Below, in pieces: positions 14,251 to 25,180 of a DNA stretch of 64,000 nucleotides. Each line of letters opens with the position of its first letter. Positions within the stretch are counted from its first letter, which is position 1. Made by a program: the position numbers and the translations under genes. The DNA is taken from assembly GCA_008933995.1 (NCBI GenBank), contig WARS01000029.1:7068332-7132331 (forward strand). The letters run 5' to 3'. Origin of the DNA: Datnioides undecimradiatus. Its lineage: Eukaryota; Chordata; Actinopteri; Lobotiformes; Datnioididae. Under the pieces are notes generated by a model. The model was not told the DNA's origin. It saw nothing but the letters and a program-made list of their open reading frames with translations, and searched no databases.

Positions 14251-15513
14251 TCTCTATTTATGGCACATTCCTTCATTCTTGTCACCACTGGCCAGTTTTT
14301 ACACGATATCCCACTGTTCTTCTGTTTTCCACGGAAACTCTCTATTGCACACACATGCACACTAGGGTGGAAAAAAGGAAGGAAGACATGGAAAAGGAGA
14401 TGTTCGTGACGGAAAAGAAAAAAAAACGTACTGACATCAGTAACAAGGGTAGGAAGGATACAAGGAAAGGAATAAGGGAAAAGGAAGGAAAGCTGGATGA
14501 ATGAAGAAGAGTAACAGAAAATATCTCCTCTTGTCTATTATGCTCTGCAGGCGGATGATTATAGCTAGTCACTGAAGTTCGATTGGTCCACTTTAGCAAA
14601 GCACTTAACAGGGGATGCTGTAATTACGCAGATAGAAAAAGTCATTGGCTAACCTGATTCCCCTACACAGACGGAAATGTGACAGCAATATGTAGCATGG
14701 ACAGTATCACATCCCCCTAACAGCTTTTGGATTACTATGGATCCATTTCTACCGGGGGATTACACTCCGAGGATTTGTGTCTGATGTTTCCGATAAACAC
14801 ACTTTTCCCAGAAAGCAGCCTCAGTTAACTTGTTTCCGCAAACCAGTGTGTAAGCTCCTGCAAATACCTGTTGCTTTTGTGAAACCAAGAGTTCATTAAC
14901 GCCGTTCTCAATATGAAAAACCAACACAGCTTTGATTGAGATTCCCTGGAGTGCACATAAAATATGATTTACAAATTATACAAATTATTTGGCAAAGAGT
15001 CACGATTAATATTAAAAGATCAGTAATTAAAAGATGATTACCAGGCAAAAAAAATCACTTAATCAACTATTTTAAGTCTGTAACAGAGTCAAAAAAGTGA
15101 GAAAGTATGTATGTGATGATGCTCATATAATCATAGTAATAAACTATGAGGAATTCATTTGAATGCAGTTGCATTAATAAGTACTGTAACACCTGTCTAC
15201 TTACTGAATCTGTGTAGATGCTGATATAAGTTACGTTGTTCTACTAAAAAAAGCCCATCATGTTACATTATCAGGTATAAGTATGATCATACATCATAAA
15301 TGGTTTAATCATGACATTTTCTTACTTGACCAGTTTGCAATAGTCCCATACTGGTGACCATGGCAACCAGGGCAGTAACGGCTTCAATGAACTGCGACAA
15401 ACAGGTGCCTTTTTAAATGTAAATGAGACTTTAGAAGTTACCATAGTTCATAAGTCATGTCCTTGATAGGCTTGCAGTTTGCTGTGGCTCTCTCACTTGT
15501 TATGCTGCTTTCA

Positions 15514-15540
15514 CCCCCCCCCCCCCCCACCCCCTCTCTC
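15514..15540 (+). repeat. Poly-C/CT low-complexity tract
   Basis: A run of 15 C, one A, then C and CT repeats. It gives rise to false proline-rich and glycine-rich open frames on both strands. Confidence 0.9.
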
Positions 15541-16150
15541 TGTATGTCCCTTTCACCTTCAGACATGCTCATACTCTCACGTGCACACACACACGTGGAC
15601 ACACACTGTTCTTGCAGCGTCTGTGCTGTCTGAAAAAAAAAAAAAGCCAAAGACAAAGCCTGAATCAACGGTAATTATGTGATCAGCATTCACAGTAGGC
15701 TTCGAGGGCAGGAATGTGCACGCCAAATAGCATCAGAGCAAAGAGACAGACAGAGGAGGGTGCAAGGAACAATGAAATGAGATAGCCAGGTGGCACTCGG
15801 GGTTGAACCAGTTAGATCTGAATCTGATGGATGGACAAAGGCTTCTTCTTTTCTCATCTGCGTCTTCCATTATCACCCGATTACAAAGAGTGAAGAGCGA
15901 CTGCAGTCTGTCTCTAACTTTTCAGGAGTCAGATGTCCTCAGTTCTCGTTGCTTAAGGCCTGCAGCAATTTTAGGAGTGAATGAAATGTCACTTGTCACT
16001 TTTTGGTGCTTTTCCCTTGATGTCTGCTGTTCTCTCCTCCGCTCTTTCACTCCCTTTTTCATTATTTACTAACAAAATCCTGACAAAAATAGCCAAGGAA
16101 CAAAGAAATGTTCTCATTGCTGCTTGCGTGTGACTGATGTCTAAGTGGGT

Positions 16151-16167
16151 GAGAGAGAGAGAGAGAG
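16151..16167 (+). repeat. Short (GA)n tract
   Basis: An uninterrupted GA dinucleotide run of about 8 units in intergenic DNA. Confidence 0.85.
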
Positions 16168-19100
16168 TCGGAGAATGGGGACGTTTGTTTGTGCAGAATA
16201 AATGCTGGCATTCACGTGGTTAGCCGTGCCTACGCTGTACAGTGTTGTGTTTATAAAAGCGAGAGACCCAGAGTGGGAAGAGTGAGAGAATGGAGAGGGA
16301 TTACAAAGGGTATGCTGGTGTATATGGGCACAGCCAGTGAGCCTCATTGGCCAGATGAGTTGTGCTCACTACAAAAGAGGGAATTTAGTGAGATGAGAGT
16401 CAGTAAGCCCGGGGATTAGGTCTGTTGGCCAACAGAGCACCAGGCCCCAGGGCGGGCTTTCTGGTTGGCTTACTGGAAGGATGGAGCCCATGTGTCATGT
16501 GGATCTTGTTTGGGCTGGTGTTTGTCTGCTACAGTCATGTCTGTCCCGCGAGTCTGGACCAAGAAGCCAGTGAAGTCAGTGAAGCCAGTAATTTGCACTT
16601 CACCAGCAACAGAAAACAACAACATAGGATGAAACACACACAAACACACACCCAGATAGAAAAGCTTTATTTGGTCAACTTGTGCGTGTAAAAATGGCAT
16701 ATGCAGAGGGATTATCTCCCAAAATGATCACAAACAAATGCAAAGAAGCTCACACTAAAAACACACTCACAGTTTTCCTTTCCAGCACTTTCCGGTCCGC
16801 TCACTGTCCTTGGTGTTTTTGAGAAGAATCGAGAGAAAGGGGGGGGAGAGGGACGGGGGCGGAGGCTGGAATAAAAGATGAAGTTGTGACAGACTGTTCA
16901 GAAGCAGACGGCAGCGCAGGAGGGAGAAAGTTACGTGCGTGAAACTGTATTGTGGCCTGAGTCTCTCATGCTCTCCTTCCTGTCTTTACCTCAGCTCTCT
17001 TCCTCTCAGAGGTTGTTGTAACTCACTTGTTCACAGCGACAAAGGGCTCTATTCATCACGTAGCAATACAGCACATCATTTTTTTCAAAACATTTCCACA
17101 GCTGTTTTTAGCGTGCACTCATTCCTTCCTCATTCATCTCTTTGCATGCTGATTCCATGGCTTTAATCCTGATTTTGCAACTTGTACATAAGTTCATCAA
17201 TAATACAGGTTAGATTTCTGTTATATTTCCCTTCCTAGCCTGAAATATAATTAAATCCTTAGGGAGGGTGAATCACATACTGATCTTAATAAAAAATAAA
17301 TACTTAAAAAAAAAGAAGAAGAAGAAGTTTCTTCCTTCTCCCTAGATTCACTATTTTTGTGACTGTCGTCCACTTACGGGATCACATTCAAATCTGAGCC
17401 AAACTTGAATATTAGTCACTTAAAAAAAAAAGAGAGAGAAAACAAGTTTCCCAGCAGCTCTCTAAAACTGCCACTGTAAGATTTACAGGTCTAGGTCAGA
17501 GTTGCGCAACAATACAGCGAAAGTGGCAGTGAGTCTGTGTGTGAGACAGTGTGGGGCTACCATCGAGGCTCTTATTATTCTAGCCTGTTTCCCCACTGTA
17601 TTGTCTAAAAACTACAGTGAAGGCGAAAGTTGGTCTAATGTCACTTTGTGAAAGCTGTGTTAAGATCTGTTGTGCAATGGAAAGGGAAGTTGAGCAATCC
17701 TAATGTCGAGTCTTTTCAAATGTTTGTTTGTCAGTGATGGGTACTCAGGTAATTGCATTCCCACCGGGCCAACACATGTCAAACACCCCGACGCACCAGA
17801 ACCTAATGTGAGCAGATGCACATATACATCTGTGTGTAGTGCTTGTGCACAGTATGTGGTGTGTCTCCACTTGTCACTTTAGATGAAGCAAAAATGACAG
17901 CATGAAACACCCAGAGGTATGCACAGATCACACAGACAGGAAAGGATTACGTAAGTACAGAATATGAAACTAAAAACCAGTCAAGCAAGGTTGCAATACG
18001 AGATGTTCAAGATCCATTCCTATTAGTCAACTCAGTAAATCATTAATTCATTGTCTTTGGGTAGAAGTGTGGTTGGGACAGTGTTGTGTCAGTGAACAAA
18101 TATCCTGTTTATGTAAACTTTACAAAGTGCATTATTGTGGACAGTGATTTCTAGATTATCTGGGGTAAAAGACGTCAAATGAAAACTTATTTTTATTCTA
18201 AGTGCGTATGATGCTACCAGTGGCTGGTGGTGGATTACACTGTTTCTCTTTAATCATTTATACATTTAGAGACAAAAGGTTATGGAAGTTTATTTAAATG
18301 TTTACCTGCTGAACTGGCTTGTGATGTGGAAACAGATTTACCGTCTTCTACTTCTGAACTCAAACAGTGTTCACCTCTGATGTGCCCACACCTGATAATG
18401 GATCTGTCCACTTTGGCAACATTTAATCTGGTGTTTACCCTGAAAACAAACTTCAGCATGTGTATCAGTACCAGAGAAAAACACTCTCCCTGCCTTCGTC
18501 TGTCTACACCTTATTTCAAGAGAAGAAGTGAAGTGTGGATTCCCAGTATTTCAACATATCCGCTTCTGCAAATTGCTCTTGGATGAGTGAATCATCTTGC
18601 TCACTTGCTCACATAAGTAGAAAGGAATGACACTTTGGAGTAATGAATTGATGAGAAATTAGTGTGTGGGTTATCAGTGCATTCATTATTGTTGTATTTT
18701 TCCTGTGTGAACTTGTTGGGAACAGGATGTGTCTCCAAGTTGTTCTTTTAGCAGAAAAAGACATGATTTATTTATGCCGAGAAACATGTTGTGTAATCAC
18801 TGCCTGTCTGCTAGATTTGCCATGGTGCCTTTTCAACAAGCTTTAGCCTTCCCCGTTTGTTTGCAATGCAAAACTCCCTTCGGCAGATGCTCTCTTCCAT
18901 CCTACATCATCTGACTGTACCTTGGTTAGTGAGGTTTGGACTCTTATTTGAATGTTTCCGTGTTTCTTTCTATCCACATCCTCTGGTCATGACCTGGTGA
19001 AAATACAGCCACACTGGCAGTCTTTACACAGTCGTGTACTTTAAATTAGACTGTAGCTGTGATGACTTTAATCTGCTCTGTTTCCCTTTACTTTTCAGTT

Positions 19101-19559
19101 ATTTTTAAAATATCTTTTGTATGATGGTCCTTATTCCAGTCCATCCTAAACTGCTCACTCATTCAGTTTTTAAGCCCTCCCACAGCAGAGATATGAGACA
19201 TGAGTGGTGAACGAGCTCCACCTAGTGCCAAACTACGCTTGTAGTTTATGGGCTAAAACTGAGGTGAGTTGACGACAAAGACCGTCTACAGACAAATCAG
19301 CTGCTGAAAATAGTTTAAAATATATTTTGGATTTCTTTTTCCACAAAGTTCTTAACCTATAATAATAAAAGGACAAGGGATTTAATAATTCAAGTGTTAT
19401 TTTAAGAAATACTGTATAATTACTTATAGATGCCTCAGATATATTTCATAATCAGATAGTGCTGTTAGGTACAAAGATCTATCAAACTGACCAAGAATCA
19501 AACTCTCCCCCTAATTCCTTTTTATTTGTCTTTAACATTATTAGCTAGATGCAGATTTA

Positions 19560-19579
19560 ATATTCATTATAATGAATAT
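19560..19579. repeat. Perfect 20-bp AT-rich palindrome
   Basis: The ten bases ATATTCATTA are followed immediately by their exact reverse complement. Each arm holds an ATTA core and an ATTCAT word, as in sites bound by paired homeodomain or POU-type factors. The palindrome is seen directly; any binding role is inference. Confidence 0.55.
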
Positions 19580-20607
19580 AATCAGTATTGATGATTTGTA
19601 CAATTTATATTTTTGTCCTTTTGATAGAAAACAAAATGTACCAGACAACGTCTGAAAACATTCAGAGTATAGTTATGACCGCATTCAACCTGGGATTAAT
19701 AACGTAATTAAATCAATAAATGTATTTATTACTTTCAGATGTGCATGATGTGAACAGTCTCTCACCTACTCTCTTATGTAACGTCTCATGTGCAGAAGAA
19801 CTTTGCACACACCTGATCACTGAATTAAGGAGCTGTTATCTTTTAGTGTTTAAACGTTTGCTCAAGCAGATCTTTCCCATTCAAAGAGGCCTTTTTTTTT
19901 TCATCTTTGACATTGTGACATGTAACAAAATGATCACATTAGTTATGGCTGAATTACTCTGAGCTCCTTTGGTTTTAGGGTGTCAGTATACATCTACATC
20001 CCTAAGGACATTTTGACTTATCGCAGCAGCAGCAGCAGAAAGCACACGTGTAACCAATAACATTAACTGCAGCTACATTCCACGTAAGTGCCACAGCAAG
20101 TCATGCAAGTGACCCGGCATGCATAATGGAGTGAAGCTGTCATTAATCTTGTTAATAACCCCTGTGCTTTCCTGCTATAACAAGTCACAATGTCTGCTGT
20201 GAAAGAAGGCCCGTGCTTCATGTTCTCAGAAAGATTAAATCCCATCAAATCTCACTCGATTTACTGGTGTTAGGAAATCTGAGGATGTGACCCAGCCCTG
20301 AAACTGGTTCGAGGGTTTTGGTATTCGCCACCAATCACTGTCCGTGGAGCGTCCTCTTTCGGTCAAACAAGCTACAGCAGGGGTCAAGATTAGATTGAGA
20401 TGGGGATTAATGAAAAGTCAACAGGAAATTACATTGGAGCCTTTTTAGCCCAACAGATGTGATGAGCTGGATTTTGTAAGTAACTGCAGGATAAAATCAT
20501 CAGATAAAACTGACGAGTGGTGAGATGGTTTCATCACACAAAGGCTGGCTTTCAAAAGTACAGTTGCAAATGTTTAATTTGTATCCGGACTTGACTTCCA
20601 AACTGTG

Positions 20608-21077
20608 GAAAAAGTGCTCATTATCCATTACTTAAGTAAAAGTCCACATTCAACAAAAAATACTGCATAACAAGTAAATCCTGCATTCAAAAATCAGCTA
20701 AATGTTTAATGTCAGTGTTCAAATGTCAAGAGACCAATATCTTATTATGATATCAGATTGTTAATACTGATGCATCAGTTTGTAAGCAACATTTTACAGT
20801 TTTAGCTGGGAAAGGAGGAGCAGGAGGAGTTTTATATAGTTAAATTGTTACCACTAATGCTTCCCTGTGGAGTGGCCAAGCCCCTAGAAGTGATGAGTCA
20901 AACATGCTGGAAAACATTTTAATCTTTAATGTTCTCTCAGTACTTTTTTTAACATTTTAAAAGTAACCAGCAACCCCATCAGTCAGATAAATGTAACAGC
21001 GTAAAACATAGATTATTTTCTAAACTGCAGTAAACTGGAAGTTAAAAGTAGCAGAAAATGAAATAAGTTACTTTTTC
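20608..21077. mobile_element. Decayed teleost dispersed repeat (non-autonomous DNA element-like)
   Basis: About 470 bases resemble a very common teleost interspersed repeat. Hallmarks are ACTTAAGTAAAAGT near the left end, CTGCATTCAAAAATC soon after, a TGCATCAGTTTGTAAGCA word in the middle, and AGTTAAAAGTAGCAGAAAATG near the right end. The ends carry a short inverted match (GAAAAAGT at 20,608-20,615; ACTTTTTC at 21,070-21,077). There is no coding capacity. The match to the repeat is from memory, the copy is diverged, and I do not assign a superfamily. No target-site duplication is clear. Confidence 0.7.
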
Positions 21078-21750
21078 TGTTTCTCTTTGAAAAGACATAC
21101 ATACATATAGATAGATAGATATTAATGCTTTTGGATGAAAAGTTGATAAAAAGTACTAACAAAAGGAGTACTGACTGAGTTGTTCAGCCGGGACATCTGC
21201 AGCAAGAGGTTTCATATTTAATTAAATTTGGAAGTTTGAAATTGTATAATCAATTGCATAATTTTTCTGGTACTGTCCTTTTGTCCTGTTTTGTCCACCT
21301 AACATAATTTCGTGACTTTTTTCAGACTTTGATGCACATCTTTTACTAATAAAACTGTTAATTGCATTATGATTTACAGACATGCAAAATCCAAAACCTT
21401 ATCCTGCTGTCGGCAGTGAAGCATGATGTCAGTTTATAACCTATAGATGGCAATACAGAGCCGAAAATCACTGAGGAGCAGCTTTTGGATTGTCTTCCCC
21501 TCATATCCAACTCGTGTCTCACTTAATTCAGTATTTCAAACTTTTGATTCTTCTCTGTGGCAAATTCAATAGCTTGACATTAATAACTAGAATAAACTAG
21601 TAAATAAATAGGCCAAACTATCTGTTTGTCAAAAAACGAGCTGAGAGCTGCAACAAGTGTGTAACTGGCATGTAAATCCATCAACATTAAGTTCGCATTC
21701 ACCCCCGTAGATATGTGATATTTGATGATGATGTAGGTGCTGCTCTTTGA
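21078..21750. other. Intergenic DNA upstream of the hmcn1 promoter
   Basis: AT-rich sequence with no recognisable gene. CpG density rises sharply at about 21,755, which marks the start of the promoter-like region. Confidence 0.5.
21095..21120. repeat. Short CATA/GATA tetranucleotide tract
   Basis: Three CATA-type units run into several ATAG/GATA units, just right of the decayed dispersed repeat. Confidence 0.7.
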
Positions 21751-21754
21751 GTAA

Positions 21755-21900
21755 CGCCGTAACGTGACTGAAGTAAATCGCGCACACGGTCGCTCGAAGT
21801 CATCCAAAGCGTCTCGTCCAATCAGAGCGCTGCTGTACTACATGGGGCTAGTTTGCGCCTTGGAGACTCTCTGCCCAGCTGAGAGGTGGTCTTTGTATGA
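21755..21900 (+). promoter_or_regulatory. hmcn1: hmcn1 proximal promoter with CCAAT box
   Basis: A local CpG-rich patch surrounds CCAATCAG, a strong NF-Y-type CCAAT box with its core at 21,818-21,822. No TATA box is apparent downstream. CCAAT boxes usually lie 60-100 bases upstream of transcription starts, so a start at about 21,880-21,920 is plausible. That would give a leader of about 300 bases before the hmcn1 ATG. The motif is seen; the start position is inferred. Confidence 0.5.
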
Positions 21901-22208
21901 CAGAGCTGAACGAGGGCTCCTGACTCTGCAGACAACAGGCAGTGCTGCAGCTGCTGGGACCAGCAGAAGCTCAGTTCACAGAGAGGTGAGAGGCAGGAGA
22001 AGGCTGCAGGAGCAACCAAAGACGCGCACCACTGACGAGGGGTTCTTTCACTGCGTTTCCTTTGGCTGATGTTGCGATCTTTGTAAATTGTTCAGTCCAG
22101 TTTTGAGAGCCCGATGTCTCTACCTTTATGTCGAGACTCACCCTGAGGTTCCGACTGGCGAGAACAAAGTACCCGAGAAGTTTGCTTGAGAGGCAGCTTG
22201 GTTCTGAA
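21900..22208 (+). other. hmcn1: Probable 5' untranslated leader of hmcn1 with upstream ATGs
   Basis: Between the promoter and the chosen start are a 5-codon upstream ORF (22,069-22,086), a 10-codon upstream ORF (22,114-22,146) and an in-frame ATG at 22,128. That ATG would add 27 arginine-rich residues before the signal peptide. If transcription starts before 21,842, a further 75-codon upstream ORF (21,842-22,069) is included. The base at -3 of 22,128 is T, a poor context. Confidence 0.45.
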
Positions 22209-22452
22209 ATGGGCAGCGCACTGGTGTGGCTGTCCCTTGCGCTGTCAGTGGCGTTTCCCGTAGGGGCTGCGGCCGCAAAGGAGGACATCCCGGAGGGCGC
22301 ATCCACCCTGGCGTTCGTCTTTGATGTGACCGGTTCCATGTACGACGACCTGGTCCAGGTCATCGAGGGCGCCTCCAAGATTTTGGAAACATCCCTGAGC
22401 AGACCGAACAGACCTCTGTATAACTTTGCCCTGGTCCCCTTCCACGACCCAG
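22209..22452 (+). CDS. hmcn1: hmcn1 exon 1: signal peptide and start of the VWA domain
   Basis: Codes residues 1-81 and one base of codon 82 (ends phase 1, donor CCCAG|GTAATG). The ATG at 22,209 is chosen because it has G at -3 and G at +4 and directly opens a clean signal peptide (hydrophobic core [15 protein letters not shown], small residues AAAA before KED). The VWA domain starts at [17 protein letters not shown], with the metal-ion-dependent adhesion site DVTGS at 39-43. An upstream in-frame ATG at 22,128 is the alternative start. Confidence 0.92.
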
Positions 22453-24412
22453 GTAATGTAATTAAAATATGAGTCTAATTCGGGTTTTTTTTATAAGCAT
22501 AACTTCTTTTTGCCAAACATCTTCTGCACACTTTTCACATGATTTGGCGTTTACCCTGCTGTGACAACAAAAGCACACAGAAAAGTGAGAAATGTGATAG
22601 TTTGCTCACAGTCCGCCCTTTGAATGCCTAATGTTCCTCGCACCTCCAGAGGGGGGACTCTGGGGGATTTTGTCTCCGCACGCAGATGTTCAGCCTGGCG
22701 GTCACTATCATTAGCATTCCGCCAGTGTTAGTGTGTGGCTTCAGGTTTGCAATGCAAGTTGATGATTATCATCACCCCATGGTGCTCTCTCATTCTGAAC
22801 GGCTAATGCCTGGACAATATGTCACTGGGATATGTAACTGTGATCCAGGATTATTGGTCAAATGTGCAGACATATTAAAAATCAGTGTTAGATAACCAGG
22901 ACAGACATTATGTTAAAACTCGAGTCCGGTGGTACCCGGATATAGCCATGCAATCAAAGTTGATACGTTCCCTTTACATTGGTGACATCAGCAGTTTCCA
23001 TGTAAAATTAAAACTTACTATCACAGCCACGGCTTAACTGAAGTTGGCATTTGAAGTTTAAAGTGATGGAGTAGACTTTGTATGAGGATGTTAAAGTCAC
23101 TGTAATTACTATTTTCTGAAAGGGCGGAGAGGTCACTTACCTGCTTACTTGCAAAAAAAACACCATCAAAGGCTGCTGTCATGCCGTGTCATGGAGATTT
23201 GTGTGACAGGTTGGATGTCCACCTGTAAATGCGCTCCACCTTCAAGGAGACCCTTTCAAGAAACCCAACTATTGTAAAGGTCAATGAAGACGGGCAGAAA
23301 TAAAACACAACTGGATGAAAATGGTAACATGCTCTCCATTCACTGGTCTTCTGTTAGCATTTTACAATACAGTGTTTTTATGGTAAAGTGCCAAAATATG
23401 ACTTAGAACCTTTTGTGCATCCCACCTCATTAGATATCTACATTTAAACTGGGCGCAGTTTAACTTTAACACACTCGGCAACCGCAGAAACAAACTGGTC
23501 CAAGAGCTCCGAGAGAGAAGGAACGAGATGAATCGACGGAGGTGATCCGCGTGGTAAAGAAGAGACAGATTCCTATTCCAGATGTTTGTCCTCCTCTGCT
23601 AAACTTCAGCATGTCACAAATTCTTCTGAAGCTCAGTTCCTCAGATTCAAGCTGCAGCTCTGTGCCTAGAATAATAATTATATCCAAGGAAGAAATATGC
23701 TCAGTATACACAAATGATGAGTTCATTACTGAGTGCTTCGGGGGGGAAAGTAAAGCTTAGATCATTAGCCAGATGATAAAAGAACTGTGATGCATTGAAT
23801 CTTGGACAAAGCGACCGCAGGGGAAGAACACTCTGATAACAACCTGTATCTAACTTCAAAGCTTGATTCATAGCAACTGTTACCTTCACTGGGAAGCGAC
23901 TCTCGGATTCTCCTTCAATAGTGAGCCGAAGCTGCAACAGCTCGATTCAGAGAGTCGTTGTTCTCTTTGCGAACTCTCTGTGTCTGTCCCCCCACCGCCA
24001 AGTGACGTTCGTTTGCTTCTTAAAATGTTTACGAGGATGTCAGAATGTGTTCTCCGAAACCCCCAGGGGGAACAGAGGAATGATTAGCACAGCACGCTGC
24101 AAGCAGGGGTAGCTGAGCATTTCCCCAAATGTTGTTCTGCCCCTGTCTCCCTTGTCTCACTTTTTGTCCCTCATCCGCCAACACCCCAGACCCCTCAGAG
24201 AGGATCAGCTTTGTTTTCACAGGAACTTTTATTTAGGGTTTGTTTCACTCTGACACTGATCCAATTTTCTCCGCTCTCTATCCGACCCGGTGCGATAACG
24301 CAGTCCCTCCTGTTTGATTTGGCTCCTTTTAAATCAGAGGCCGGAGCTTCCCCTTTATTTACACTGCAATCTAACACGGTAAACAGTGGAGTGTGTGTTT
24401 GTGTATCTGTGT

Positions 24413-24449
<37 letters not shown>

Positions 24450-25112
24450 TGTCTGAGGCGAGAGTGTCAGGAGGACGCCTGGATATTGGGGTCAGGCTTG
24501 TGTGGGAAGATCAGTCAGGAAGCCTCCCCCCTTTCCTCCATCCTGCAGGGAGAGAAATAAAGAAAGAAAGCAAGAGGATACTTCACAAGTCATTTTACTG
24601 AGGCACAGGGGCTGTGTATTCAACACTGCGGTCTCAAAACACCCTAATGAAACAGTGGTGGGGTCGAATTTTCGCTGCCTTGTTACCGTTTCACTCTGCT
24701 TTTTAAAAATGCCATTCGCTTAATGAGAGATAAAACATAACATAACATAAAACACCGTCCACGACTGCAGAAATAACAGCTGTGAACATCTCTCATCTGC
24801 AGCCGCAGTCCAGACAACAATGACTAATCTGTCACGAAGGAATCCACTCTCAGGCTGAGAAGTCAGAGGTGTATCGCAAACCCGACTCTCTGAACACATT
24901 TATTTGAGAGTTTACAGCCAAATAAACTTCATTTCGCATTGCTCCTATGTGCCATTTAGCCCAGAATTAATGGCAAATGGTGCCATTTTCCCATCAGCCA
25001 CATATAAAGAAACTCTACAATGTGTGAGGAATGTGCTCTGAGGAGCGTGTGTCCACACAGTTGTTTCCAGAGCCCTCTGAGATTCCGGCGTTCTTCATTG
25101 CTCTGCTGACGT

Positions 25113-25180
<68 letters not shown>

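Larger units (their letters stand above)
11658..20607. other. Intergenic DNA, no gene recognised
   Basis: No reading frame here carries a recognisable domain. The content is simple repeats (poly-G, poly-C, GA, CT-rich), a perfect 20-bp AT palindrome at 19,560-19,579, and otherwise unremarkable AT-rich sequence. Confidence 0.6.

Noticed and set aside
14133..14504. 123-codon open frame starting with a proline run
   Set aside because: Produced by CCT/CT low-complexity sequence followed by lysine-rich A-rich sequence; no domain.
22128..22208. Upstream in-frame ATG as the hmcn1 start
   Set aside because: It has T at -3 and would put 27 arginine-rich residues ahead of the signal peptide. The ATG at 22,209 has good context and a clean signal peptide.
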